Shown one piece after another: positions 9,898 through 18,734 of a stretch of 64,000 bases of DNA. The stretch is from Sphingobacteriia bacterium RIFOXYC2_FULL_35_18 (lineage in GTDB: Bacteria > Bacteroidota > Bacteroidia > Chitinophagales > Chitinophagaceae): contig MIAG01000001.1 in assembly GCA_001829005.1 (NCBI GenBank), positions 372,001 to 436,000 of the forward strand, read 5' to 3'. The position numbers and the translations under genes were made by a program. The notes beneath the pieces were generated by a model that was given only the letters and a program-made list of their open reading frames with translations, did no database searches and was not told the DNA's origin. The first letter of the stretch is position 1. Each line of letters starts with the position of its first letter.

Positions 9898-11718
9898 TCT
9901 GTTATTAGTAGTGATCATTTTAGTAGATAGCACTATTGTACCTTTCCCTAAATTCATTTCTAAGTTTTTCAATTGCCAATTTCCCGTGTTTAATTCTATT
10001 GTAGATTTTAAATTGTTGGCAATTAATTTTTGCCATTTAATTGATTTAGCAGTTAAGTTTATATGTATCGTCTCATTTTCTAGAATATGGTCAATTCTAC
10101 TAAATGTATTTTTTCCGGATTTTTTAAATCTAGGAACATCCTGTTGTATGGATGAGCTGAAATTATTTAAATCTAAAAAAGGGCTTGAAATATTTAAAAT
10201 AATATTTGCTTTACCAGGAGAGTTTGGAATGGCTGCTAATGAATTGGTTGAAATACCAGTAATATTTAGTTGACTGCCTTCCTTTGTTTTGGTTGTTAGT
10301 TTTTTAATCTCTACCGTATTGTTGTTAATAAGAATATCTGCAAATGTGTTGGTAATAATTTTTTTGATTGGTTTAATAAATATTTCTCCATTGTTTATTT
10401 CTAAGCTGCCCTTTAATCTTGTATTATTTTCTGTTATATTAGTTAGAGGTCCTTCAAAGTAGATATTGAATTTCCCGTATCCTTTTTTGATAACTATGTT
10501 TTCTGTATTGAGTGGTGGATTTAAGGCTGCTAAATTAAATTCTGTTTTAAATCCTCCTTTTAAAAGTGGATTAGTTAAGTTGGAGATTTGTATATTATTT
10601 GTTTCAATTGGAATTTGATGCCAATTCCCAATTAGTTTTGATAAGTTGATTGAACTATTTGTATCATGTGGTGCTAGGTTTTTGTTGACCTGATTGTTAA
10701 AAGTACCAGCTATATTGGCTGAGGTAAATTGAATTTGTGAATTTCCAATGTTGGTGTTTGTTACCTGCCAATTGGCTATAACAGTTGGTTCCCCACCACT
10801 TAAAGGTCCTTTAATAATTGCATTTATATTTAGCGGTTTAGTAATGGTGATTTCTTTTAAGACCCGATTAATATTATTAGTCAGTATTGATTTAGCAGAT
10901 TGAAAAGGAATATTATTTGTTATAATATTTAAATAAAACAGACCATTTTTTTTCAAATCAAATTGACCAGTAATTTCAAACGGGATTTTACTTATCGTTA
11001 TATCTATTTTATTTACAGATATTATTTTTTCGATTTTATTATAATCGACTATGTAGTCGCCTTCCAATAGTTGATCTCTTAAAAAACTTCCTTTTTGATG
11101 ATTAAATATCAATGCCTTTACCGCTATTTTATTTTTGACATTGAATAGTATTTTGCTTTTTGTTTCATTCGTCTTAATATTTAAGGAATGAATTAGGAAA
11201 TTAAAATCTTTTAACTTTTGATCATCTTTAATACGTATGGTAAAATTGTTTAGTTCTATTTTTTCTGGAAAACTGTTTGAACTTTTATTTTGTTTTGCTT
11301 TTACCTCATCAATATTACGTTTACCATCTTTATCAGTGTAAATAAACAATTGTCCATTAGTTAATTTTGTTTTATTAAAAACAATTTGGCCTAATATCAA
11401 TGGCCAGGTTTTTATCCTAATGGAAATACTTTTAGCTAGAAATAATTTTTGATGGTGTAGATTATATTTTGGTCCCTTAACATCTACATCTTTGAGTTGG
11501 ATTGATAAATTTGGAAATTGTTCAAAAAGGCTTAATTGAATATCATTTATACTAACTAGACTATTATATTTTACTTCAATAGATTTTCTAGCATCTTCTA
11601 TTAACTTTTTTTTATTTTGTTGTACATAAATACTTGCAACAAAAAATAGCAATAGTATCAATATCATTATACTTGATACTCCATATAACAACCATTTAAG
11701 AAAACGTTTCAATAACAA
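9895..11718 (-). CDS. AsmA-like inner-membrane-anchored protein (N-terminal ~75%, truncated by nonsense codon)
   Basis: The 607-residue product starts with an uncleaved membrane anchor (WLLYGVSSIMILILLLFFVAS) followed by the AsmA opening (SIEVKYNSLVSINDIQLSLF, then DVDVKGPKY). The rest is repeated beta strands of the AsmA/TamB-like groove type. In well-studied bacteria such proteins sit in the inner membrane, reach across the periplasm, and are linked to phospholipid transport or outer-membrane assembly. The full frame, including the 9298-9837 fragment, would be ~806 residues. The start codon is TTG at 11718; no in-frame ATG lies nearby upstream. It follows mnmG by 19 bases on the same strand. 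Confidence 0.78.
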   Translation of the reverse strand: MLLKRFLKWLLYGVSSIMILILLLFFVASIYVQQNKKKLIEDARKSIEVKYNSLVSINDIQLSLFEQFPNLSIQLKDVDVKGPKYNLHHQKLFLAKSISIRIKTWPLILGQIVFNKTKLTNGQLFIYTDKDGKRNIDEVKAKQNKSSNSFPEKIELNNFTIRIKDDQKLKDFNFLIHSLNIKTNETKSKILFNVKNKIAVKALIFNHQKGSFLRDQLLEGDYIVDYNKIEKIISVNKIDITISKIPFEITGQFDLKKNGLFYLNIITNNIPFQSAKSILTNNINRVLKEITITKPLNINAIIKGPLSGGEPTVIANWQVTNTNIGNSQIQFTSANIAGTFNNQVNKNLAPHDTNSSINLSKLIGNWHQIPIETNNIQISNLTNPLLKGGFKTEFNLAALNPPLNTENIVIKKGYGKFNIYFEGPLTNITENNTRLKGSLEINNGEIFIKPIKKIITNTFADILINNNTVEIKKLTTKTKEGSQLNITGISTNSLAAIPNSPGKANIILNISSPFLDLNNFSSSIQQDVPRFKKSGKNTFSRIDHILENETIHINLTAKSIKWQKLIANNLKSTIELNTGNWQLKNLEMNLGKGTIVLSTKMITTNNR

Positions 11719-11737
11719 TTGTTTTCTTGAAGTTAGG

Positions 11738-13606
11738 TTATCTACCCATGTAAACCATTAGTATTTGAATATCGGATGGATTAACACCACTGATTCTACT
11801 GGCCTGTCCCAAAGTGCTTGGTTGTATCTTTTTCATTTTCTGCAATGCCTCATTGGACAGCGCATTCAGTTTATTATAATCAAAGTTTGCTGGTATGACC
11901 ATGTTTTCGAGGTCACTCATTTTATCTACCAATTGCTGTTCCTTCTCAATATAGCGTTCGTATTTAATTTGGATTTCTGACTGTAATAATGAATCATCTG
12001 AAATATCTGAAAGTGAATACTTTAATACAGGAAGTGCTTCTTGTAAACTATCTAAGGAGACATTGGGTCTCAAGATTATTTTCGATGCTTTCTGTTTCTC
12101 TGTTATAGCTGCAGATTGTATGGTAGTTAAGTATTCATTAATTTCAGCCGGTTCAACAGAATAATTTTTAAGCGTCTCTTTAACAAAAGCAACTTCCCCT
12201 TTTTTAATTTCTACTGCTTTCATTCTTTCTTCTGAAGCCAATCCGATTTTAAAACTTTTTTCGGTTAATCTTAAGTCGGCATTATCTTGTCTTAATAGTG
12301 TTCTAAACTCTGCTCGGCTTGTAAACATTCTATACGGTTCATCAGTTCCTTTATTTATTAGGTCGTCAACAAGAACGCCTATATATGCTTCAGATCTTTT
12401 AAGAATAAATGGTTCTAAGTTTTTTGACTTTTGGTGTGCATTTATTCCGGCTATTAAACCCTGACAAGCAGCTTCTTCATATCCGGTAGTTCCATTAATT
12501 TGACCAGCAAAAAATAAATTGCTAATCTGTTTTGTTTCTAACGCATGTGTTAATTGTGTGGGCATGAAGTAATCATACTCAATTGCATAGCCGGGTCTGA
12601 AGATCTTACATTTTTCAAATCCTGGAACCTGTCTTAATGCTGCCATTTGTACTTCTTCTGGTAGAGAAGTGGAAAAACCATTTACATATATTTCGACCGT
12701 ATCCCAACCTTCGGGTTCTACGAATAATTGATGACGATCTCTATCTGCAAAGCGACTAATTTTATCTTCAATACTTGGACAGTATCTTGGACCAACACCT
12801 TCAATTCTACCCTGGTACATCGGTGATCTGTCAAAACCCGTTTTTAATAAGTCGTGTACTGTTTGATTGGTATAAGTAATAAAGCAACTTCTTTGATTTT
12901 CAGGTTTTACTCTTGGAATATTCATATAAGAAAAACCTATTATGTGTTCGTCTCCCTTTTGCTCTTCCATTTTAGAATAATCCAAGCTTCTACCATCTAC
13001 TCTAGGAGGAGTTCCGGTTTTAAGTCGATCACTTTCAAATCCCAATGAAACCAATTGTTCTGTAATTCCTGTTGCTGCTTTTTCTGCTACACGACCACCG
13101 CCAAACTGTTTCTCTCCAATATGAATTACACCATTTAAAAAAGTACCGCTAGTGACTACTACAGATTCGGCCATGATTTCGTGGCCAAGACCAGTAATCA
13201 CCCCACAAGCTTTATTATTTTTAATAATGATTTCTTTTACCATGTCTTGGTAAAAATCTACATTAGGAGTTTTCTCTAACCACTCTCTCCATTTAGCAGC
13301 AAAAAGCATCCGATCATTTTGCGCCCTTGGGCTCCACATTGCTGGACCCTTGCTTAGGTTCAACATTCTAAATTGAATCGTACTTAGGTCTGTAATGATT
13401 CCACTGTATCCACCCAATGCATCTATCTCTCTTACAATTTGTCCTTTTGCAATTCCACCCATCGCAGGGTTGCAACTCATTTGGGCAATTGTTTGCATAT
13501 TCATGGTAATCAATAAAACAGAACTACCCAAATTGGCCGCTGCTGCCGCTGCCTCACATCCTGCATGGCCAGCGCCCACTACTATTACATCGTATTTTGA
13601 AAACAT
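11738..13606 (-). CDS. mnmG: tRNA uridine-5-carboxymethylaminomethyl(34) synthesis enzyme MnmG (GidA)
   Basis: The 622-residue protein matches MnmG over its full usual length. The N-terminal FAD Rossmann motif is VVGAGHAGCEAA; SCNPAMGGIAKGQIVREIDALGG and GTFLNGVIHIGEKQFGGGR follow. The C-terminal helical region with the typical ending (LGQASRISGVNPSDIQIL) contacts MnmE and tRNA. With MnmE it installs the cmnm5 group on U34 of tRNAs reading NNA/NNG codons, in the cytoplasm. It lies between the HNH-like gene (26 bases upstream) and the AsmA-like gene. Confidence 0.98.
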   Translation of the reverse strand: MFSKYDVIVVGAGHAGCEAAAAAANLGSSVLLITMNMQTIAQMSCNPAMGGIAKGQIVREIDALGGYSGIITDLSTIQFRMLNLSKGPAMWSPRAQNDRMLFAAKWREWLEKTPNVDFYQDMVKEIIIKNNKACGVITGLGHEIMAESVVVTSGTFLNGVIHIGEKQFGGGRVAEKAATGITEQLVSLGFESDRLKTGTPPRVDGRSLDYSKMEEQKGDEHIIGFSYMNIPRVKPENQRSCFITYTNQTVHDLLKTGFDRSPMYQGRIEGVGPRYCPSIEDKISRFADRDRHQLFVEPEGWDTVEIYVNGFSTSLPEEVQMAALRQVPGFEKCKIFRPGYAIEYDYFMPTQLTHALETKQISNLFFAGQINGTTGYEEAACQGLIAGINAHQKSKNLEPFILKRSEAYIGVLVDDLINKGTDEPYRMFTSRAEFRTLLRQDNADLRLTEKSFKIGLASEERMKAVEIKKGEVAFVKETLKNYSVEPAEINEYLTTIQSAAITEKQKASKIILRPNVSLDSLQEALPVLKYSLSDISDDSLLQSEIQIKYERYIEKEQQLVDKMSDLENMVIPANFDYNKLNALSNEALQKMKKIQPSTLGQASRISGVNPSDIQILMVYMGR

Positions 13607-13632
13607 AGTGCAAAGATATTATAGGATAAGCC

Positions 13633-14190
13633 CTAACCGAATTTTTTTAATATTTCTCTTTCGGTTAATACCGATTTAGCAGATTCCGTTTCAAGGTATT
13701 GTTGATACTCTTGATGGGAAAAGCTAGGAATTGCATCCAGTGCTAATTGATTGGTTTGAATGAAATCAAATAGATTGGATGGCGGTGAAACAAACTGTTC
13801 GTTAATAATAGACTCCACTTTTTTTATATAGTATATACAACCCCTAAAGGCTGTTTTTTCATAGACCTCTTCAAAGTATTTCTTAGCAAATAATAGGTCG
13901 GAGGAACCTCCCAAACCATCTGTTGGAGATACTCGAATATTTAAATAGTTCCAACAAGCTTTTAATTCTTCCTCTGATGTTGTATCAAACCAAGTAACTG
14001 GTATGATATGTTCAAACTGCCAGGCTTTTCCAAAGTTCTCCCAAGATAGACCGTTAGAAAACTGTGCTTCAAACCAATTTCTGAGATCTGTTCTGCACAA
14101 TCCAAAGTATGCTGCGTATTGTTCACTAGGTGCATTTTCAAGCACAAACCGCCTAAATGCCATCTGCCATTTCCTTTTTTCGTTCTGCAT
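13633..14190 (-). CDS. HNH-like protein of unknown function
   Basis: This 185-residue cytoplasmic protein is not one I can name. Residues ~58-95 read WQFEHIIPVTWFD, then LKACWNYLNIRVSP and a stretch containing LLFAKKYF. The order (H-I-x-P, an F-D, ~10 residues, then C-W-x-Y-x-N) closely follows the HNH pattern seen in many phage- and plasmid-type nucleases. The usual Asp before the first His is Glu here, and no zinc-binding CxxC pairs are present. It may be a nuclease, or a degenerate relative that only binds nucleic acid. It is 26 bases upstream of mnmG and may be co-transcribed with it. Confidence 0.5.
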   Translation of the reverse strand: MQNEKRKWQMAFRRFVLENAPSEQYAAYFGLCRTDLRNWFEAQFSNGLSWENFGKAWQFEHIIPVTWFDTTSEEELKACWNYLNIRVSPTDGLGGSSDLLFAKKYFEEVYEKTAFRGCIYYIKKVESIINEQFVSPPSNLFDFIQTNQLALDAIPSFSHQEYQQYLETESAKSVLTEREILKKFG

Positions 14191-14311
14191 ATAATCCTTC
14201 TAGAATGTAAAGATCAACGTTCCACGTGTCACATCCAAATAATGTTTCAGGGTGGAACGGTTGCCCGTGGAACTAGTTGAATTGGTTTTGACGAAAGCTA
14301 GATATCAGAAT
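14191..14311. other. Intergenic spacer with a branched inverted repeat
   Basis: One arm, CGTTCCACG (14218-14226), is complementary to two downstream arms: GTGGAACG (14252-14259) and CGTGGAAC (14266-14273). Only one pairing can form at a time. The spacer lies after the CAP-domain gene and before the HNH-like gene on the minus strand, so the transcript could fold either way. No U tract follows, so it is not a plain terminator. A CACGTG palindrome falls at 14223-14228. Confidence 0.45.
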
Positions 14312-14998
14312 CTAGTTCTTGGGAGCTTCTGGACAACCCAGTTCTTGTACTATAAGGAATTGATTATTGGGAACTTGCTTCACACTAACCCCCATTTTGG
14401 TGTAATTGGAGTTGAATAGGTTTTTCCTATGCCCCATGTCGGGCAAATTAATATCTAGATAAAGTAAGAGCAATGAGCTTAATCCATCTTGGTCGTTCCC
14501 TAATGAGATGTTTTCTCCACTACAGGCTTTATACCCTGCTTTTTTCATTCGATCACCAAAGCTGGACCCATCGGAAGATTGATGACTTACTCTTCCATTG
14601 TTCTGGGCAATATCATCTGCATGTAGTTCTGCTGCCTTAGTTAGTTTAGCTTCAGGCTCCAAAAAGGGGAGTGGAGCAATTTTACCCAAATCTTTAATCA
14701 AGCTATTGGCATATTTTCCTTTTAATGTAGGTTGAAGCTTAATAAAAGGAATTAAGGCTTCATCTCTAAATGATTTTGGATACAATCTGGCATAGTTGGT
14801 CCAATAAATAAATGAACGAGCTGCTTTGCTAGAAGATCGATATACTTTATTTTCTTCTAGCTTCTCCACTAGATCCTTATTCAGCTCTATATTGGGTTCG
14901 AAGGGAATGTCTTTAAGTTCTATCTGACTATAACTTTGGCCAGTTATATATCCAGAAAAAAACAATAAACAACCGAGTACCAATATTCTTAGATTCAT
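14312..14998 (-). CDS. Secreted CAP-domain (SCP/PR-1-like) protein
   Basis: The 228-residue protein has a signal peptide (MNLRILVLGCLLFFSGYITGQ) and a CAP domain over ~75-225. Visible signatures are YWTNYARLYPKSF, LTKAAELHADDIAQNNG followed by VSHQSSDG, then SGENISLG and DMGHRKNLFNSNYTKMGV. These supply the paired His and Glu residues of the CAP cavity (H-x-A in AELHAD, GENI, GHRKN). The role of bacterial CAP proteins is mostly unknown; lipid binding or protease-like activity has been proposed for the family. Its ATG overlaps the ybeY stop by four bases (ATGA), implying translational coupling. Confidence 0.9.
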   Translation of the reverse strand: MNLRILVLGCLLFFSGYITGQSYSQIELKDIPFEPNIELNKDLVEKLEENKVYRSSSKAARSFIYWTNYARLYPKSFRDEALIPFIKLQPTLKGKYANSLIKDLGKIAPLPFLEPEAKLTKAAELHADDIAQNNGRVSHQSSDGSSFGDRMKKAGYKACSGENISLGNDQDGLSSLLLLYLDINLPDMGHRKNLFNSNYTKMGVSVKQVPNNQFLIVQELGCPEAPKN

Positions 14999-15429
14999 TC
15001 TTTGGCTTTAGTAATCAAGAGCAAATACTGGTCCTCTTTCTGCCTCATCAATATAATTTCACTTTTCTTTTTGTCTTTATAGCCACATAAATGAAGTGCG
15101 CCATGAAAAAGCACCCGCTGCATTTCATTCTCGTAAGAAACCCCATGTTGAATAGCATTGTCTTTTACCCGATCTATGCTTACATATATTTCTGCTTCAA
15201 TAGGTTCACCCGGTTCGTTTAACCCGAATGTGATGATATCGGTGTAATAATTATGTTGAAGAAAGTCTTGATTAATTTTCAAGAGCATATCATCAGAACA
15301 AAAAATATAATTAATGCGCTCCAGCTCCTGTTTTTCTTTTTTGAAAATAGAGCCAATAAAATATTTTAGCCCTGTTTTGTTTTTAAATACAAACGGGCGA
15401 TCTCCGGTTCTGAAATTGATTTTGCTCAT
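14995..15429 (-). CDS. ybeY: Endoribonuclease YbeY (rRNA maturation factor)
   Basis: The 144-residue protein has the YbeY layout: LERINYIFCSDDMLLKINQ, then TDIITFGLNEPGEPIEAEIYVS and the metal motif FHGALHLCGYKD. It acts in the cytoplasm on 16S rRNA 3'-end maturation and ribosome quality control. In the common H-x3-H-x5-H signature the third ligand is His; here that position is Asp. I believe this is frequent in Bacteroidota, but cannot check. The gene heads a minus-strand run (ybeY, CAP, HNH-like, mnmG, AsmA-like) and is divergent from feoA. Confidence 0.93.
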   Translation of the reverse strand: MSKINFRTGDRPFVFKNKTGLKYFIGSIFKKEKQELERINYIFCSDDMLLKINQDFLQHNYYTDIITFGLNEPGEPIEAEIYVSIDRVKDNAIQHGVSYENEMQRVLFHGALHLCGYKDKKKSEIILMRQKEDQYLLLITKAKE

Positions 15430-15501
15430 AGTTGGTTATTACTCCAAAATTCGTAACAAAACCAATACGGGCTAGATTACCTTTACCATATAATCGGAAA
15501 T

Positions 15502-15732
15502 ATGAAAAGATTGTCTGAATTGACAGCGGGGCAAAAGGGTATCATCGATTCATTTGAGAAAGACGAGATTTTTATCAAACTCATGGAAATGGGATGTGTG
15601 CCGGGCGAAAAAGTGAAAGTAGAACAGATTGCTCCACTAGGCGATCCTATTTCAATCTGCGTATCTGGTTATAGATTGAGCCTAAGATTAAGTGAGGCAA
15701 ATAGCATTTTTGTAACCGAGGATTTGTCTTAA
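15502..15732 (+). CDS. FeoA family protein (stand-alone)
   Basis: This 76-residue protein forms a single SH3-like FeoA domain: LSELTAGQKGIIDSFEK, LMEMGCVPGEKVKVEQIAPL and GDPISICVSGYRLSLR are the usual landmarks. FeoA works at the cytoplasmic face with FeoB in ferrous iron uptake. No feoB is adjacent; nadD follows after 23 bases on the same strand. It may assist a FeoB encoded elsewhere or be a FeoA-like regulator. Confidence 0.88.
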   Translation: MKRLSELTAGQKGIIDSFEKDEIFIKLMEMGCVPGEKVKVEQIAPLGDPISICVSGYRLSLRLSEANSIFVTEDLS

Positions 15733-15755
15733 TAAATTGATAATCAACAAGTTAG

Positions 15756-16325
15756 ATGAAAATTGGCCTCTACTTTGGATCCTTTAACCCCATACATACG
15801 GGCCATTTGATTATAGCCAGCCATGTTTTAAATGAAACTGATTTACAGCAAGTTTGGTTTGTGGTGTCGCCCCAAAACCCCTTTAAACAAGAACATAGTT
15901 TACTCAACGAATACCATCGTTTACACTTAGTGCAGTTAGCGGTGGAAGAAGACACTAGATTAAGAGCATCAGATATTGAATTTAAAATGCCCAAGCCTTC
16001 TTACACAATAGACACTTTGGTTTATTTGAAGGAGAAATACCCGCAACATCAATTCACCATTATTATGGGAAGCGATAGTTTTCAGAATTTACCCAAATGG
16101 AAAAACGCATCATTATTAATTAATGAATATGACTTCATCGTTTATAATCGCCCAGACTTTCCGGTTACTAATAAACACGAAGCAAGGGTAACTATTTTAA
16201 ATGCACCTTTATTAACCATTTCTGCAACCCATGTTCGGGATAATATTAAAGCAGGAAAAAGCATTCGATACTTGGTTCCAGATAAAGTGCGCGAATATAT
16301 TGAAGCCAATAAATATTTTAAATAA
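15756..16325 (+). CDS. nadD: Nicotinate-nucleotide adenylyltransferase
   Basis: The 189-residue protein has the nucleotidyltransferase motif GSFNPIHTGHL at residues ~8-18 and the second conserved signature ISATHVRDNIKAG near the C-terminus (ISSTxIR type). PQNPFKQ and IMGSDSFQNLPKWKN are also typical of NadD. It converts nicotinate mononucleotide plus ATP to deamido-NAD in NAD synthesis. The S9 peptidase gene begins 6 bases after its stop, so the two are likely co-transcribed. Confidence 0.96.
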   Translation: MKIGLYFGSFNPIHTGHLIIASHVLNETDLQQVWFVVSPQNPFKQEHSLLNEYHRLHLVQLAVEEDTRLRASDIEFKMPKPSYTIDTLVYLKEKYPQHQFTIIMGSDSFQNLPKWKNASLLINEYDFIVYNRPDFPVTNKHEARVTILNAPLLTISATHVRDNIKAGKSIRYLVPDKVREYIEANKYFK

Positions 16326-16331
16326 AATAGT

Positions 16332-18722
16332 ATGAGAAAAATATTTCTATTCCTCTTTATTATCAGCTCTATAAATGCAATTGCCCAAACCTTAACGGTT
16401 GACCATATTATGCGCGATCCTAAATGGATGGGAACTTCTCCCTCTAATGCATTTTGGAGCAACGATAGTAAGACGGTTTATTTTAACTGGAATCCACAAA
16501 AAAATAGTTCAGATTCTTTATACGCATATTCAATTAATGGAACTGCGCCAGAGAAAGCCAACAATTCAATTATAGAACGCAATAGCGCACTAAATAATGC
16601 CATTTATAATTTGGCCGGAACACAAATGGTGTATGCGTTTCGTGGCGATATTTATTGGACGGAAATTAAAACCAATAAAACCATTCGGTTAACACAAACA
16701 GAAGAGCAAGAAAATAATCCTTCATTTATTATGAATGATGAGTGGATTGTTTTTACTAAGTCTCCCAATTTATTTGCTTGGCATACCAAAACTGGGGTAC
16801 TCATGCAACTGACCAATATTGGTTCCGGTGGGAGGGCAACTGCAGGAAACTTCAATCGCTCCGCGGCTTCAATCAACACACAAACCCAAGATGGTTGGTT
16901 ACAGAAACAACAGTTGGATTTATTTGAAGTGCTAAAAGAAAGAAAAGATAAAAGAGAGCAGCGCGCTAATTATGTAAGAAATAATCGAATTGTTTACAAT
17001 GATACCATCAAAAGAATTTCAACTGATGGGAAAATAATGCAAGGCCTACAAATCAGTCCAGATGCGCGTTTCGTAACCTATCGATTGTATCAGGCACCAG
17101 CTGGAAATAAACAAACTATTGTTCCAGATTATGTGACCGAGTCGGGATACACTACGGATTTAAATACTAGAACCAAAGTGGGTAACGCATTGGGCAAGTT
17201 TGATTTTTATGTTTGGGATCGTATGCGCGATACCTTGATGCAAATAAAAACGGATGCAATTCCAGGTATACAAGACTTGCCAGATTATGCAAAAGATTAT
17301 CCAAAAAGATACGAAGGAAAAAAACCCACGAATAGACCTGTAGTAATATATGGTCCTTATTGGAACAGCAATGCAAGCTTTGCAATAGTTGATATTCGTT
17401 CTCAAGACAACAAAGACCGTTGGATCATGCAGCTAGAAGCAGCTACTGGTAAGCTTTTGCCAATAGATCGTCAAAGAGATAATGCATGGATTGGTGGACC
17501 AGGCATTGGTGGTGGAAACTTCGGAACCAAAATTGGTTGGATCAATAATGATCAGTTTTATTTTCAAAGTGAAACTTCCGGCTATTCACACTTATATGTA
17601 TTCGATGTAAAAACACAAAACAAAAAAGCATTAACGGCCGGTAATTATGAAGTGCAAGATTTGAGATTGAGCAAGACCAAACAGCATTTTTATTTATTGA
17701 CCAATGAAACACATCCTGGAAAATTAAATTGGTATCGAATTAAAACGGATGGTACTGCAAAAGAAAGAATCACGGCATGGGAAGGTGGATATGAAGTAAG
17801 CATGAGCCCAGATGAAAAATGGATTGCATATCGCTACTCATATATTAATAAGCCTTGGGAATTATTTGTACAAGAAAATGCGCCGGGCAAAAAACCGATA
17901 CAGGTTACTAATTTGTCTATGAGCGATGAATTTAAAAAATACGATTGGAAAGAAGCAAAAGTGACAACGATTCCTGCACGCGATGGGCAATCCATTTATG
18001 CAAGAATTTACGAACCTACTGATTCAAAGAAAAACGGTGCTGCTGTATTTTTTGTTCACGGTGCGGGCTATTTACAAAATGTGCATTATTGGTGGAGCAG
18101 TTATTTCAGGGAATATATGTTCAACAATTTGTTGGTAGATAAAGGGTATACCGTAATTGACATAGACTATAGAGCCAGCAGTGGATATGGAAGAGATTGG
18201 CGCACTGGCATCTACCGACATATGGGTGGAAAAGATTTAACCGATCATGTAGATGCCACGGATTTCTTGGTAAAAAATTATGGCATTGATAAAAATCGAA
18301 TTGGTTTGTATGGTGGATCTTATGGTGGCTTTATTACATTGATGGGATTGTTCACCACGCCTGATGTATTTAAAGCAGGTGCTGCATTAAGACCAGTAAC
18401 CGATTGGGCACATTATAATCATGGCTATACTGCCAATATATTAAATGAACCAGTTCAAGATTCTATTGCTTATGCAAAATCTTCCCCCATCAATTTTGCA
18501 GCTGGCTTGAAAAATCATTTATTGATTTGTCATGGCATGGTAGATGTGAATGTGCATTTTCAAGATGTTGTGCGCTTATCTCAAAAATTAATTGAACTCA
18601 AAAAAGAAAATTGGGAACTCGCGGTGTATCCTATGGAAGACCACGGCTTTGTAGAACCTAGTAGTTGGACGGATGAGTATAAAAGAATTTTGAAATTATT
18701 TGAAGAGAAATTGGGAAAATAA
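16332..18722 (+). CDS. Secreted S9 family (DPP4/prolyl oligopeptidase-like) serine peptidase
   Basis: The 796-residue protein has a signal peptide (MRKIFLFLFIISSINAIAQ), an N-terminal beta-propeller (~30-530) with repeats such as SPDARFVTYRL and SPDEKWIAYRYSY, and a C-terminal alpha/beta hydrolase domain. The catalytic triad is visible: Ser663 in LYGGSYGGF, Asp738 in GMVDVNVH and His771 in EDHGF. It probably cleaves short dipeptide or oligopeptide substrates in the periplasm. It differs from the second S9 peptidase at 61.3 kb, which has a shorter propeller. Confidence 0.93.
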   Translation: MRKIFLFLFIISSINAIAQTLTVDHIMRDPKWMGTSPSNAFWSNDSKTVYFNWNPQKNSSDSLYAYSINGTAPEKANNSIIERNSALNNAIYNLAGTQMVYAFRGDIYWTEIKTNKTIRLTQTEEQENNPSFIMNDEWIVFTKSPNLFAWHTKTGVLMQLTNIGSGGRATAGNFNRSAASINTQTQDGWLQKQQLDLFEVLKERKDKREQRANYVRNNRIVYNDTIKRISTDGKIMQGLQISPDARFVTYRLYQAPAGNKQTIVPDYVTESGYTTDLNTRTKVGNALGKFDFYVWDRMRDTLMQIKTDAIPGIQDLPDYAKDYPKRYEGKKPTNRPVVIYGPYWNSNASFAIVDIRSQDNKDRWIMQLEAATGKLLPIDRQRDNAWIGGPGIGGGNFGTKIGWINNDQFYFQSETSGYSHLYVFDVKTQNKKALTAGNYEVQDLRLSKTKQHFYLLTNETHPGKLNWYRIKTDGTAKERITAWEGGYEVSMSPDEKWIAYRYSYINKPWELFVQENAPGKKPIQVTNLSMSDEFKKYDWKEAKVTTIPARDGQSIYARIYEPTDSKKNGAAVFFVHGAGYLQNVHYWWSSYFREYMFNNLLVDKGYTVIDIDYRASSGYGRDWRTGIYRHMGGKDLTDHVDATDFLVKNYGIDKNRIGLYGGSYGGFITLMGLFTTPDVFKAGAALRPVTDWAHYNHGYTANILNEPVQDSIAYAKSSPINFAAGLKNHLLICHGMVDVNVHFQDVVRLSQKLIELKKENWELAVYPMEDHGFVEPSSWTDEYKRILKLFEEKLGK

Positions 18723-18734
18723 TTTTTTGGACTA

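Noticed and set aside
9911..10273. 120-codon plus-strand frame inside the AsmA-like gene
   Set aside because: It is antisense to strong AsmA-type coding sequence and has no recognisable protein features.
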